Part shown: positions 26,346-35,432 of the stretch, one piece after another
How positions within the stretch are numbered: position 1 is the stretch's first letter
Layout: each line of letters opens with the position of its first letter
Source of the DNA: Leptospira dzoumogneensis
GTDB taxonomy: Bacteria > Spirochaetota > Leptospiria > Leptospirales > Leptospiraceae
Direction of reading: 5' to 3'
Assembly: GCF_004770895.1 (NCBI RefSeq)
Contig: NZ_RQHS01000018.1
Span: 62,001-126,000, forward strand
Length of the DNA stretch: 64,000 bases
Translations under genes and position numbers: made by a program
Notes under the pieces: model-generated
Seen by the model: only the letters and a program-made list of their open reading frames with translations
The model's database searches: none
Told to the model about the DNA's origin: nothing

Positions 26346-27721
26346 ACTTTAAATCTCCTGCAAGAAGTTATAAAGTTTTTAGGGATCTCCGGATTTGAGG
26401 CCCAATGTGCATGTACATAACTTGCTAAAACATTGGAAACCGTATAACCTTCTCTAGTAGTTTGTTCTGATTTTCGTTTTCTGATATGATAGGAGAATAA
26501 TGACTCATCTTCATTTTCTAAAATTAGATCTGAATATCTGAATTGATGTCCTCTAAAGCGGATGCCCGCTTCTCCTAGGATAGTCCTTTTTTCAGTGTGA
26601 ACTTCCACATAACCTAAACTTTTGAGTTTGGGCCCCATGATCGCTTTGCCGGGAATAAGTCCTATCATTGGAAAACTTTGTCCCTCTATGTTTTTGATCT
26701 CGGAAGAAAGATACATTAATCCTCCGCATTCTGCGTAGATCGGCCTTTCCGAGGCTGCAAAATTTCCGATCTCTTGCATTAGGTCTTTATTATTTGATAA
26801 ATTATCAGCGAATAGTTCCGGATATCCGCCCCCAAAATATAATCCGTCTACTTTCGGGAGTTTGTTTTCTTTTAAGGGGGAAAAGAAAACAAGTTCGGCT
26901 CCTTCTTCTCTTAATTTTTTGAAGTTCTCTTCATAATAAAAATGGAATGCTTCATCGTAAGCAACTCCGATCCTGCAATCTTTTGTCCTGATCCGGCCCT
27001 CGGCCGATCCTTTTACTGAAAGTGGAGGTGCGGAATTTGCGATTTCTAAGATCCTATCTAGATCCAGCCACTGTTCCGATAGGTTTTGCCAGAAGGAAAG
27101 TTTTTCTTCCGTTAGAATGTCCGGACCGGCAGTACGAAGTCCCAAATGTCTTTCCGGAAAAGAATAGTCATTCGACTTAGGAAATCCTCCTAAAACAGGC
27201 AATGGAATACTTGCAGTTTCTATAATGGAAAGATGATTTTTGCTTCCTATAAAATTTGCGACAAAACCCCGGATAGGGACTTGAGGATCATAATTTTTGA
27301 TACCGGAAGCAATTGCTGAAAAGGTCGCCGCCATTCCTGAGGCATCTATTGAAATGATAGTTGGGACTTGCAGCCATTTTGCTATTTCAGCGGTAGAGCC
27401 TGCTTCTGAATTCGGAGAATGACCGTCGAATAATCCCATCACTCCTTCGATGATAGAAATATCCGATCCTTGGCTTGCGCCGATAAATGTTGAAATTACG
27501 GATTCCTTTCCCATCAACCATCCATCCAGATTTTGACAGGTTTTTCCAGTAACGAAAGAATGATAGCCGGGATCTAAATAATCGGGGCCACATTTGAATA
27601 TGGAAACTTTTAGGCCTCTGGCTTGTAATGCCTTGGTAAGTGCGATCGTAATGGTTGTTTTTCCGGTGCCGCTGCCGGTTCCGGAGATCAGTATCCTAGG
27701 TATTTTGATCTCTTGTATCAT
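26342..27721 (-). CDS. cbiA: Cobyrinic acid a,c-diamide synthase CbiA
   Basis: This 459-residue protein has an N-terminal P-loop domain (RILISGTGSGTGKTTITIAL) of the dethiobiotin-synthetase type. It then has EGVMGLFDGHSP, typical of CbiA/CobB, and a C-terminal class I glutamine amidotransferase domain with the cysteine in YAECGGLMYLSS. It uses ATP and glutamine to amidate the a and c side chains of cobyrinate. The length is normal. It lies six bases after cobO and overlaps cbiZ by four bases. Confidence 0.96.
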   Translation of the reverse strand: MIQEIKIPRILISGTGSGTGKTTITIALTKALQARGLKVSIFKCGPDYLDPGYHSFVTGKTCQNLDGWLMGKESVISTFIGASQGSDISIIEGVMGLFDGHSPNSEAGSTAEIAKWLQVPTIISIDASGMAATFSAIASGIKNYDPQVPIRGFVANFIGSKNHLSIIETASIPLPVLGGFPKSNDYSFPERHLGLRTAGPDILTEEKLSFWQNLSEQWLDLDRILEIANSAPPLSVKGSAEGRIRTKDCRIGVAYDEAFHFYYEENFKKLREEGAELVFFSPLKENKLPKVDGLYFGGGYPELFADNLSNNKDLMQEIGNFAASERPIYAECGGLMYLSSEIKNIEGQSFPMIGLIPGKAIMGPKLKSLGYVEVHTEKRTILGEAGIRFRGHQFRYSDLILENEDESLFSYHIRKRKSEQTTREGYTVSNVLASYVHAHWASNPEIPKNFITSCRRFKV

Positions 27722-27727
27722 ATTTTT

Positions 27728-28261
27728 CTAATAATCTATCCCGATCTGAGCCGGGATCCCGTTCTTATAAGGATGTTTAGGAGATTCAACATGAGTGACT
27801 AAATCCGCCATATCCGTCAAAAGATCAGGGCAGTTTCTGCCCGTGATCACTATGTGCAGATTTGCCGGCTTTTTGGATAAAACTTCTGAAACTTCTTCCG
27901 GGGTAAGCCATCCGTAATGGAAGGCGTAAGTGATCTCATCGAATATGAGTATTTTATAATTTTCTGAAAATATCATCTCGCATGACTTTTCCCAGGCTGA
28001 TCTTGCCGCTTTTTTGTCCCTGTCCAGATCGTCACTTTCCCAGGTGAATCCAAGTCCCATTACATGGAAGTCGAGATCTGAAATTGTTTTAGCAAATTTT
28101 CTCTCTCCTGTTTCCCATTTTCCTTTTAAAAATTGGACAACCCCGCATTTCATTCCTCTTCCTAAGGCCCTAAACAGAATTCCTAGAGCAGCGGTGGTTT
28201 TTCCCTTTCCGGGACCGGTAAATACTAAGATAAGTCCTTTTTTTTCCTGAGAAGGATTCAT
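27728..28261 (-). CDS. cobO: Cob(I)yrinic acid a,c-diamide adenosyltransferase (CobO/BtuR type)
   Basis: This 177-residue protein has the CobO/BtuR P-loop VFTGPGKGKTTAALGI near the N-terminus. VVQFLKGKWETGER, ILIFDEITYAFHYGWL and HIVITGRNCPDLL are all family hallmarks. It adds the 5'-deoxyadenosyl group to the reduced cobalt of corrinoids. This needs an electron donor to make cob(I), and the FNR-like reductase at 35433-36185 in the same operon is a candidate. It overlaps cbiF by four bases and is followed by cbiA. Confidence 0.96.
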   Translation of the reverse strand: MNPSQEKKGLILVFTGPGKGKTTAALGILFRALGRGMKCGVVQFLKGKWETGERKFAKTISDLDFHVMGLGFTWESDDLDRDKKAARSAWEKSCEMIFSENYKILIFDEITYAFHYGWLTPEEVSEVLSKKPANLHIVITGRNCPDLLTDMADLVTHVESPKHPYKNGIPAQIGIDY

Positions 28262-29040
28262 GTGGTTTCCGAAACGATTTGTTTCTTATTTGCTTTTCTG
28301 AATTTATGAGAGAAGTCGGAAGCATAAAGTCTGGAATCCGCAAAATCATGACAGTCCAATACCTTACCTACGAAAATGATCGCGGTTGCGGAGATCTTTT
28401 CTTCTTTCACCTTAGATACTATAGTTTCCAATGTTCCGATCACTATTTTTTGTTCCGGCCAAGTGGCCTTCTGTACCACGGAAACAGGACAATCCTTGCC
28501 GTAATGAGGGATAAGTTCTTCTGCAATTTTACGAATATGTAAAACACTTAAAAAGAATACTAGGGTCGCTCCTGTGGAGGCAAAAGTTGCTAGTTTCTCT
28601 TTTTCAGGCATAGGGGTTCTTCCTTCTGCCCGAGTGATGATTACCGATTGAGAGACTTCAGGAAGAGTAAGCTCCTTGCCGAGCATCGCTGCAGCCGCAG
28701 TGAACGAGGAGACTCCCGGAACGATCTCGTAAGGAATTCCCAGCTCATCCATTTTTCTCATTTGTTCTGCCGTGGATCCGAAAATGGACGGGTCTCCTGT
28801 ATGGACTCTCGCAACATCCTGGTCCTTCTTCTTGGCTTCTTCCAAGATAGAAATGATATCTTCCAAGGTCATTTTAGAAGAATCTAATACTGTTGCGGTC
28901 GAAGCAGCTCTTTCTATCACTCTTTGAGGTACAAGTGAACCCGTATAAAGAACGATAGGGCAGGTTTCCACAAGCCTTGCGCCTTTGATAGTGATCAGAT
29001 CCGGATCTCCAGGACCGGCACCGATGATATATACTTTCAT
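28258..29040 (-). CDS. cbiF: Cobalt-precorrin-4 C11-methyltransferase CbiF
   Basis: This 260-residue SAM-dependent methyltransferase of the tetrapyrrole methylase fold starts with VYIIGAGPGDPDLITIKGA. It has VARVHTGDPSIFGSTAEQM, which is specific to CbiF/CobM, and PYEIVPGVSSFTAAAA. It methylates C11 of the corrin precursor. It is the third of four ring methyltransferase genes in the operon. It lies ten bases after cbiH and overlaps cobO by four bases. The length and motifs are standard. Confidence 0.96.
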   Translation of the reverse strand: MKVYIIGAGPGDPDLITIKGARLVETCPIVLYTGSLVPQRVIERAASTATVLDSSKMTLEDIISILEEAKKKDQDVARVHTGDPSIFGSTAEQMRKMDELGIPYEIVPGVSSFTAAAAMLGKELTLPEVSQSVIITRAEGRTPMPEKEKLATFASTGATLVFFLSVLHIRKIAEELIPHYGKDCPVSVVQKATWPEQKIVIGTLETIVSKVKEEKISATAIIFVGKVLDCHDFADSRLYASDFSHKFRKANKKQIVSETT

Positions 29041-29050
29041 AATATTGCTC

Positions 29051-30514
29051 TCAATCGCATCTTAAAATTTTCTCCCTGAAAGAGGACCAAACTTGTTCGG
29101 GAGAATGTCCCAGCCATCTTGCGTCCGCATATTTCCTATTTTCCCAGAGAGTTTTTTTACTATTATCTAAAACATAATCCCAAAGTCTTTCGCTGATGGA
29201 TGAATTCCTATAAATGGAGAATAGATCATAAATTATCTGCGGAGAAGTTTCCGAAGGAAAAGAGATCAAAATATCGAACCTATTTTGAGAAACGATGGAA
29301 TGATCTTTGATATTCAATTTAGTCCACTTTTGGTCTTGTTCGATAGGATTATAAAAGCCGAATGTTTCTAAGTCGGTAGGTCGTTTTAGTTTCCCGATTA
29401 GGTGGTAGTTCTCATCATTTTGATAAAGAACAGCCCCGCCTATACGTCCCAAGAGCTGTATTTTTTCTTCGGATCTTAATTCTAAGATCTCAGTTTCATT
29501 TTTTTGGTGACTCGTATCTAGAAATTGTAATGCTTTAATCGCAGTGGCTACGGATGAATCTTGGGTATAGATCTCTTCTTCTTTCTCTTGTTCGAAAACT
29601 GTGGTACTTGTTTTGACGAACGCGCCTTGTATTTTAGTAATATTTAAATTAGGAGAAGGTGATTCTTTCGGTATTTTGCTCGCCAGATCGTTTTCAGTTC
29701 TCAAAGAAACGGCTCTATTTTGTCCCGGCTTCAATGAGCCGTCCTCTAAAGAATATTTATTTCCATATCCTCTTGGAGTTACGAAAAAACCTTCATATAC
29801 AAAAGATTGGGAAGAACCTATGATAACCGTAGTATTCATCCCGATCTCGAATTCCAAAAAATGATCTAGGTCCGAAAACTGGATATTTTCCTGCCTGCGA
29901 TATGCGCTCTTGACGAGCGCGACAGGTGTGGTCCCAGATCTATACTTTTTGATAATACGAGCCGCTTCTACAATCTGTCTTTGTCTTCTTCCGGAAGCCG
30001 GATTATATAGATTGATCACGAAGTCACCCTTTGCCGCAGACTCGATACGATTTTCGATCACAGTCCAAGGAGTTAAAAGATCTGAAAGTGAGATCCTGGC
30101 CGAATCGTGCACCATAGGAGCTCCTACAAGAGAACCACAAGAGCTATCCGCACTTATACCCGGGACCATTTTGATCTCAGGAGAGTCTCCTTTTTTCCAG
30201 CCTGTCTTTCTTAGCACTTCAAATACAAGACCTGCCATTCCATAGACGCCTGCGTCCCCGGATGAGATTAATGTTACTGTTTGTCCCGATTTCGCGGACT
30301 CCACTGCGGTTTGGGCACGAGTGATCTCTTCCGTCATTCCAGTGCGAGTGACTTGTTTTCCGCTTAGATGATGTTTTACCAGATTGATATAAGTTGTATA
30401 TCCTATTATGGAATCAGCTTCTTTGATGGCGGATAATGCTGCAGGAGTGATATGTGAATCGTTTCCCGGGCCGATACCTACAATATTCAATTTTCCTTTT
30501 GGGGTTTCGTTCAT
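29051..30514 (-). CDS. cbiH: Cobalt-precorrin-3B C17-methyltransferase CbiH with a long C-terminal extension
   Basis: The first 245 residues form a standard CbiH/CobJ methylase: LNIVGIGPGNDSHITPAAL, TLISSGDAGVYGMAGLV, and VINLYNPASGRRQRQI with PRGYGNKYSLEDG. CbiH methylates C17 and drives ring contraction. The remaining 240 residues (about 248-487) are not part of the methylase and show no cysteine cluster, unlike the iron-sulfur extension reported for the Bacillus megaterium CbiH60. The extension includes a beta-rich stretch (GRIGGAVLYQND) and a tryptophan-rich end (RWLGHSPEQVWSSF). Its function is unknown. The gene overlaps cbiG by four bases. Confidence 0.93.
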   Translation of the reverse strand: MNETPKGKLNIVGIGPGNDSHITPAALSAIKEADSIIGYTTYINLVKHHLSGKQVTRTGMTEEITRAQTAVESAKSGQTVTLISSGDAGVYGMAGLVFEVLRKTGWKKGDSPEIKMVPGISADSSCGSLVGAPMVHDSARISLSDLLTPWTVIENRIESAAKGDFVINLYNPASGRRQRQIVEAARIIKKYRSGTTPVALVKSAYRRQENIQFSDLDHFLEFEIGMNTTVIIGSSQSFVYEGFFVTPRGYGNKYSLEDGSLKPGQNRAVSLRTENDLASKIPKESPSPNLNITKIQGAFVKTSTTVFEQEKEEEIYTQDSSVATAIKALQFLDTSHQKNETEILELRSEEKIQLLGRIGGAVLYQNDENYHLIGKLKRPTDLETFGFYNPIEQDQKWTKLNIKDHSIVSQNRFDILISFPSETSPQIIYDLFSIYRNSSISERLWDYVLDNSKKTLWENRKYADARWLGHSPEQVWSSFREKILRCD

Positions 30515-31665
30515 ACTTTTTCCAAACTTTCGGAACGGATTTCCGATCTGGCTGCAAATGGAATTCTCGCGATAGCCACCGTGAGATTTTTTCCGCCTTC
30601 CGTTTCTTTATACTTTTGTTTAGTAACGAGTAATTTCGCAGATCCGGAAAGAAGAAGTGCCGACGCTTCACTTACCGAGCGAGTCCCGATATATTCGGAC
30701 GCAGCTTTGGAAATTTCCGTAATTCCCTCCACTTTGTCTAATTTTTCGGGAGAGAAGGTCGTAAATTCCCAGCCATACTTTTCCGAAATTTCCAAAAATG
30801 CAGGTTCTTCTTTTTTGACATCTACGCTTGCGATTGCCTTTATACTTTCAAAAGATAGATTATATTCTTCTAATATTTTTCTAATTCCATTCTCTACAGT
30901 TTCAGTCGGAATACCTTTGTCACAGCCCAGGCCTAAGATCAGAGATTTGGGCCTGTATATCACCGAATTAGAATATATGCCTGGAGTTTCGGTTTTGATA
31001 TTAGTTCTATCGCTTGCGATCAGCAGGATTTCGTAATCTTTCGGATCTATATTTTCTAAGCTGAGAGAATATTCTATACCCTTAGGCAGGACTTTTTCCA
31101 AGGGCCAGAAATTAGGCTCACCTGTTTCCTGTAAGAATAAAACTTTAGTTTCATTCACTACTGCAGCGCAAGCCCTGGTTACATTTCTATCCTGATCTTC
31201 TAAACTCCAGCCAAGCTCTCTCCCTAAAATATCTACGGTCAAAGTCCCGGAAACATCTGAAGCGGTCGTAATTACGGGGGTATTCTCCAATAGATCCGAA
31301 ATTTTCTGGGTAAAAAAATTGCCTCTTCCTACATGACCGGACAAAACACAGATAGTAAATTTTGCCTGGTCATCTATACAAAGAACTGCAGGATCCGTTT
31401 TCTTGCTGACTAAAAGAGGAGAGATCATACGGACCACTGCGCCAACACTGATCACGAAAATATGGCAATCGTATTCCATAAAAGTTTTTCTAAGTGTGGG
31501 TTCCATAGGAAGACTTAAATGTTTCGATCCTTTAGGAGCTTCTGAAATGAATTTAGGGGAAACGAATATGTCCGCTCCGTTTAGAGAATGAAATAATTCT
31601 ATTCCGGTCCTTAGTCCATGTTTTGTGATAACATAGATTGCGTAAGGCTTTCTATTCTGAATCAT
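30511..31665 (-). CDS. cbiG: Cobalt-precorrin-5A hydrolase CbiG
   Basis: This 384-residue protein contains the CbiG N-terminal domain (AIYVITKHGLRTGIELFHSL), the central domain (IFVISVGAVVRMISPLL, CVLSGHVGRGNFFTQKI and TASDVSGTLTVD) and the CbiG/CobE C-terminal domain (LILGLGCDKGIPTETVENGI). It opens the delta-lactone of cobalt-precorrin-5A and releases acetaldehyde, a step found only in the anaerobic, early-cobalt pathway. The start lies inside the end of cbiL (14-base overlap). Together with cbiD and cbiX it shows that this operon encodes the anaerobic route. Confidence 0.95.
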   Translation of the reverse strand: MIQNRKPYAIYVITKHGLRTGIELFHSLNGADIFVSPKFISEAPKGSKHLSLPMEPTLRKTFMEYDCHIFVISVGAVVRMISPLLVSKKTDPAVLCIDDQAKFTICVLSGHVGRGNFFTQKISDLLENTPVITTASDVSGTLTVDILGRELGWSLEDQDRNVTRACAAVVNETKVLFLQETGEPNFWPLEKVLPKGIEYSLSLENIDPKDYEILLIASDRTNIKTETPGIYSNSVIYRPKSLILGLGCDKGIPTETVENGIRKILEEYNLSFESIKAIASVDVKKEEPAFLEISEKYGWEFTTFSPEKLDKVEGITEISKAASEYIGTRSVSEASALLLSGSAKLLVTKQKYKETEGGKNLTVAIARIPFAARSEIRSESLEKV

Positions 31666-32419
31666 CGGAAACTCCCCTTAGGATACCTTTCCTTCTTCGG
31701 ATAGAAATGACCACCATGGAGAAATAATCGCAAGTTTCGTTCTTGATGGATTCTATATCTTTTACGATCCTTTGGCGGTCCGTTGTTCCATAAGAAACAT
31801 AGGTTGCATTTTCTAGAATATTCTGCTCTTTTAATATTCTGATCAGTTCCGGAACTACTTGTCCTACTTTGGTCAGTACGATCGTGTCGAAGTCTTGGAT
31901 AAGCTTTTCTAGATCTTCCAAACCGTAGGTTGCCGGAAGAACACAGAATCTTTCTCTTCCGTCGGCTAAAGGAGTAAGTAAACTTGCGGGAATAGCGGTA
32001 ATGGAGGAAACTGCCGGAACAATTTCTATTTCTATACCCGGCCATCTTTCCGGAGCCTCTTCTAATAGATAACTCCAAGAGCTGTATACGGAAGGATCTC
32101 CTTGCGTGATGAATGCAACATCCTGGCCTTTTTCTAATCTAAGACCTATTTCTTTGAATGCCTTATCCCAAGCAGGGATAAGTATTTTTGGATCTTTGGT
32201 CATTGGGAAATGTAGAAATAATTTTTCTTGCGTTTCATTTTCCTGAACAATAGGGGAACATACTCTCCAGGAAAAGGAGGGAAGTGATTCGCTGCTTTTT
32301 GGAATGGCAAGTACCGGAACGGTATTTAGGACATTTACCGCTCTAAGAGTGATTAGGTCTGTAGCCCCGGGGCCGACTCCGACCCCGTATAATTTTCCGT
32401 ATTTTGTTTTTACATTCAT
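31652..32419 (-). CDS. cbiL: Cobalt-precorrin-2 C20-methyltransferase CbiL
   Basis: This 255-residue tetrapyrrole methylase starts with KLYGVGVGPGATDLITLRAV. It has VAFITQGDPSVYSSWSYLL and IEIVPAVSSITAIPASLL, both typical of CbiL/CobI. It performs the first ring methylation after metal insertion. The gene lies eight bases after cbiET and overlaps cbiG by 14 bases. The length is normal for the family. Confidence 0.95.
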   Translation of the reverse strand: MNVKTKYGKLYGVGVGPGATDLITLRAVNVLNTVPVLAIPKSSESLPSFSWRVCSPIVQENETQEKLFLHFPMTKDPKILIPAWDKAFKEIGLRLEKGQDVAFITQGDPSVYSSWSYLLEEAPERWPGIEIEIVPAVSSITAIPASLLTPLADGRERFCVLPATYGLEDLEKLIQDFDTIVLTKVGQVVPELIRILKEQNILENATYVSYGTTDRQRIVKDIESIKNETCDYFSMVVISIRRRKGILRGVSDDSE

Positions 32420-32427
32420 AAAATGTA

Positions 32428-33654
32428 TTAAGATTTCCTAATTTTAAAGATATGGATCGGGTTTAATGCCTCATACCTGAGATAGTCCGCTAATTTTTGC
32501 CCTCTGGAGATATTGATCAGGCTCACTTCCGGGATTAGATCCATGTCCCTGAAAGTTTTGTAAACCTCTGAAACATTATCCAGGGTGATTGCATTTGCCA
32601 CTAAACATCCGCCTGAACTTAATCTTTTCCAAGAGAGTTCGATGATCTCTTTCATGTTCCCCTTAGAGCCTCCTACAAACACACAATCGGGCGAGGGTAG
32701 ATCTACTAAGGCCTGAGGGGCTTTGCCATGTATTAAAAAAACATTATCCGTTTTATGGGAGAATATATTCTGCTGACAGATCTCTATTCCTTCCGGATCT
32801 ACTTCGATAGCGTATATTTTTCCTTCTCTGGCAATTCTTGCCGCTTCTATTGAAACCGCTCCGGAACCTGCTCCAATATCCCAAACTAAGGAATCAGGTC
32901 TGATTTCAAGTGCGGCCAAAGAAAGTATTCTGACTTCTTTTTTGGTAATGAGACCCTTTTTAGGAAGACGTTTTGCATATTCCTCTTCTCCTAAAAAGGG
33001 AAGAAAAGGAGAAGGTTTCCAATTCGGATCTTTTCTAAGAAGTATGAGAACATTTAAGTCGGAAATGTTCCGAGTTTCCGCTAAGGTTTCCAATTCGAAT
33101 TCACGGACCTTCTCTTCTTTTCCTCCTAAATTTTCACAAACGAATGCTTTCCAATCCGTTTCGGAATAATTTAATAAATACTTAGCGATCCTGGAAGGTG
33201 AATTGGTCTCGTCGGTGAGACAAGCAACCTTGGATATACTTTGTAATTTTGTAATAAACCCTTCGATCGGCCTGCCATGTAATGAAAGAAAAGATGCATC
33301 ATCCCATTTAACTCCAATTTTGGAGAAAGCGTTCTGAACCGAACTTGGAGCCGGAATAAAATCCACATGATCCCTTCCTACTTTTTTTAAGATCAGATTT
33401 CCGATCCCGAAAAACAGAGGATCTCCGGAAGCAAGTACACATATCGTATGTTCTGCGGAAAGTTCGGCAATCTTCTCCGCTGTTCGAACTACATCATTCT
33501 TAATGACGATCCTTTCTCCGTCAAATTGAGGAAAGAAGTCCAGGTGTCTTTCTCCTCCTGCAAGAATTCTTGCCCTTGCAACCGCACCCATTGCTTTGCT
33601 GGAGAGTCCGACGCAGCCGTCGTCTCCGATCCCTATGACGGTAACTGCTTTCAA
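32428..33654 (-). CDS. cbiET: Fused cobalt-precorrin-7 C5-methyltransferase / precorrin-6B C15-methyltransferase (CbiET)
   Basis: This 408-residue protein fuses CbiE (residues 1-210) and CbiT (about 215-405). The first part has VTVIGIGDDGCVGL and VLASGDPLFFGIGNLI. The second has the SAM-binding loop VWDIGAGSGAVSIEAARI, then IYAIEVDPEG and VFVGGSKGNMKEII. It methylates C5 and C15 and decarboxylates the C12 acetate arm. The fused form corresponds to CobL of aerobic producers but is also found in anaerobic operons. It overlaps cbiC by four bases. Confidence 0.95.
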   Translation of the reverse strand: MKAVTVIGIGDDGCVGLSSKAMGAVARARILAGGERHLDFFPQFDGERIVIKNDVVRTAEKIAELSAEHTICVLASGDPLFFGIGNLILKKVGRDHVDFIPAPSSVQNAFSKIGVKWDDASFLSLHGRPIEGFITKLQSISKVACLTDETNSPSRIAKYLLNYSETDWKAFVCENLGGKEEKVREFELETLAETRNISDLNVLILLRKDPNWKPSPFLPFLGEEEYAKRLPKKGLITKKEVRILSLAALEIRPDSLVWDIGAGSGAVSIEAARIAREGKIYAIEVDPEGIEICQQNIFSHKTDNVFLIHGKAPQALVDLPSPDCVFVGGSKGNMKEIIELSWKRLSSGGCLVANAITLDNVSEVYKTFRDMDLIPEVSLINISRGQKLADYLRYEALNPIHIFKIRKS

Positions 33655-34319
33655 AACTTTTTCTCCGTCGAAAGAAGTAGAAGTGCATGTATGATAGAAA
33701 CTGCGATCGTGCTTCCACCTTTTCTTCCTCGAGTGAGTATATATGGGATGGAATATTCGGATTGGAATTTAATATCCAATAATACTTCCTTAGATTCCGC
33801 GGCGGAAACAAATCCGACGGGAACTCCGATCACAAGAGCAGGGCGAATTCCTTCTTCTTGAACGAGTCTAACAATTTCTAAGAGTGCAGTGGGTGCATTT
33901 CCGATCGCGATCACACTTCCATTCAAAAGTCCTAAACTAGAAGCCTTTCGCATCGACTCTATCGCTCTTGTGGAATTATTTTCTTTCGCTCTTTGGATCA
34001 CTTCCGGATCGCTGATAAAACTATATGTTTTACAGCCGTAAGCATCCATACGTTCTTTGTTTAAACCCGCGATGATCATCTGGACATCACAAATGACAGG
34101 ACATCCATTCTTCAAGGCTTGGATACCGTCACGGATGGCATTCTCATGGATCTTTGTTAGATCTCTATATTCAAAATCCGCGGTAGCATGTATGATCCTT
34201 CTAACAACTTCCCAATCACCAGGAGGATGGGAATGGTTTCCCGCTTCTTCATCTATGATCGCAAAAGAATTATTTTCGATTTCCCTTCCTAAGGAAGTCA
34301 TTTGCCGCATATCATTCAT
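33651..34319 (-). CDS. cbiC: Cobalt-precorrin-8 methylmutase CbiC
   Basis: This 222-residue protein matches CbiC/CobH. The N-terminal region GREIENNSFAIIDEEAG precedes RRIIHATADFEY, where H44 corresponds to the catalytic histidine that moves the methyl group from C11 to C12. GCPVICDVQMIIAG, GNAPTALLEIVRL and VIGVPVGFVSAAESKE are further family motifs. The ATG directly follows the cbiD stop codon with no gap, and the gene overlaps cbiET by four bases. The product is cobyrinate, the substrate of CbiA. Confidence 0.96.
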   Translation of the reverse strand: MNDMRQMTSLGREIENNSFAIIDEEAGNHSHPPGDWEVVRRIIHATADFEYRDLTKIHENAIRDGIQALKNGCPVICDVQMIIAGLNKERMDAYGCKTYSFISDPEVIQRAKENNSTRAIESMRKASSLGLLNGSVIAIGNAPTALLEIVRLVQEEGIRPALVIGVPVGFVSAAESKEVLLDIKFQSEYSIPYILTRGRKGGSTIAVSIIHALLLLSTEKKF

Positions 34320-35426
34320 TTATTCAGCTTCTCCTTTGATTCCCCATTCTTCCGGAGCCTCGAATTTTCCTAAAAGTGTACCGTCAAAATCCACCATATA
34401 AGTGGAAACTCTCAGGCCTAATCCATGTTTGGAACAATTTTCGGAAACGATCTCACAGATCCGAGTAGTGATATAGAAATGTCCTGATTCTTTACAAATA
34501 TCTAATACGTGTCTTGCAGTATTTGCCGCTTCTATATTGGAGCAGACTTCCTCGGGGATCTCCAAAGACCTTGCGATATTCGCAAGCATCTTTGTGTTTA
34601 CCGAGGAGCCGCCTCTATGGGTCATCATGACCCCATCGGCCATCTTGGAGAGTTTTCCGATCATACCTACTATGATCACATGATGAATGTCCTCTTTGAT
34701 AGAGGTCTTTATCCCGGTCCCTATAAAGTCGCCTACTTGGATAAACGAGATCTCATTCATGTTCGGAAGAAGGTCCATTGCAAACTTCTCGGACTTTCCT
34801 CCCGTGGTTAAAACGATACTTTGTTCTCCGTATTCTCTCGCGACCTGTATCGCCTGTATTACACTTGCTTTATATGCCGCGGTGGAATACGGTTTTACGA
34901 TCCCGGTCGTACCTAAGATCGAGATCCCTCCGATGAGTCCCAGACGTTCATTCATCGTTTTTTTAGCCATCTCTTGGCCGCCAGGAACGCTGATAGTAAC
35001 TTCTGCTCCTGAAAACGCGGAGCCGATCAGCTCTTCCAATATCATTTCCGTAATATTCTTTCTAGGGACAGGGTTGATTGCAGGTTCTCCGATCTCTAAG
35101 CCAAGTCCTGCTTTAGTTACGACTGCTACTCCTTCTCCGCCTTTTAATACGATCTTATTCTCTTGGTTGAGTTTTACTAGTGCGGTTAATTCTGCACCAT
35201 GAGTACAATCAGGGTCATCTCCTGCGTCTTTGATAATACTACAAACCGCAGTATCTTCCGAGATCTCGCAGCGTTTTAGTTCGAAGATAACTTTTCTTTT
35301 GTTCGGAAGAGTAGTTTCAATTTCTTTAATGGTTTGGCCTAAGATCAGGACTCGAGTGGCGGCTTTCGCAGCGGCAGCGGAGCAAGCCCCGGTAGTGAAT
35401 CCTTCTCTTAATTCCTTGGTCGCCAT
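34320..35426 (-). CDS. cbiD: Cobalt-precorrin-5B C1-methyltransferase CbiD
   Basis: This 368-residue protein begins with the CbiD hallmark LREGFTTGACSAAAAKAA. It also has GITKPYSTAAY-like GIVKPYSTAAYKASV, IVLTTGGKSEKFA and GMIGKLSKMADGVMMTHR. CbiD methylates C1 in the anaerobic pathway and has no counterpart in the aerobic one. It lies six bases after the FNR-like reductase gene and abuts cbiC. The length is normal. Confidence 0.96.
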   Translation of the reverse strand: MATKELREGFTTGACSAAAAKAATRVLILGQTIKEIETTLPNKRKVIFELKRCEISEDTAVCSIIKDAGDDPDCTHGAELTALVKLNQENKIVLKGGEGVAVVTKAGLGLEIGEPAINPVPRKNITEMILEELIGSAFSGAEVTISVPGGQEMAKKTMNERLGLIGGISILGTTGIVKPYSTAAYKASVIQAIQVAREYGEQSIVLTTGGKSEKFAMDLLPNMNEISFIQVGDFIGTGIKTSIKEDIHHVIIVGMIGKLSKMADGVMMTHRGGSSVNTKMLANIARSLEIPEEVCSNIEAANTARHVLDICKESGHFYITTRICEIVSENCSKHGLGLRVSTYMVDFDGTLLGKFEAPEEWGIKGEAE

Positions 35427-35432
35427 TTAAAC

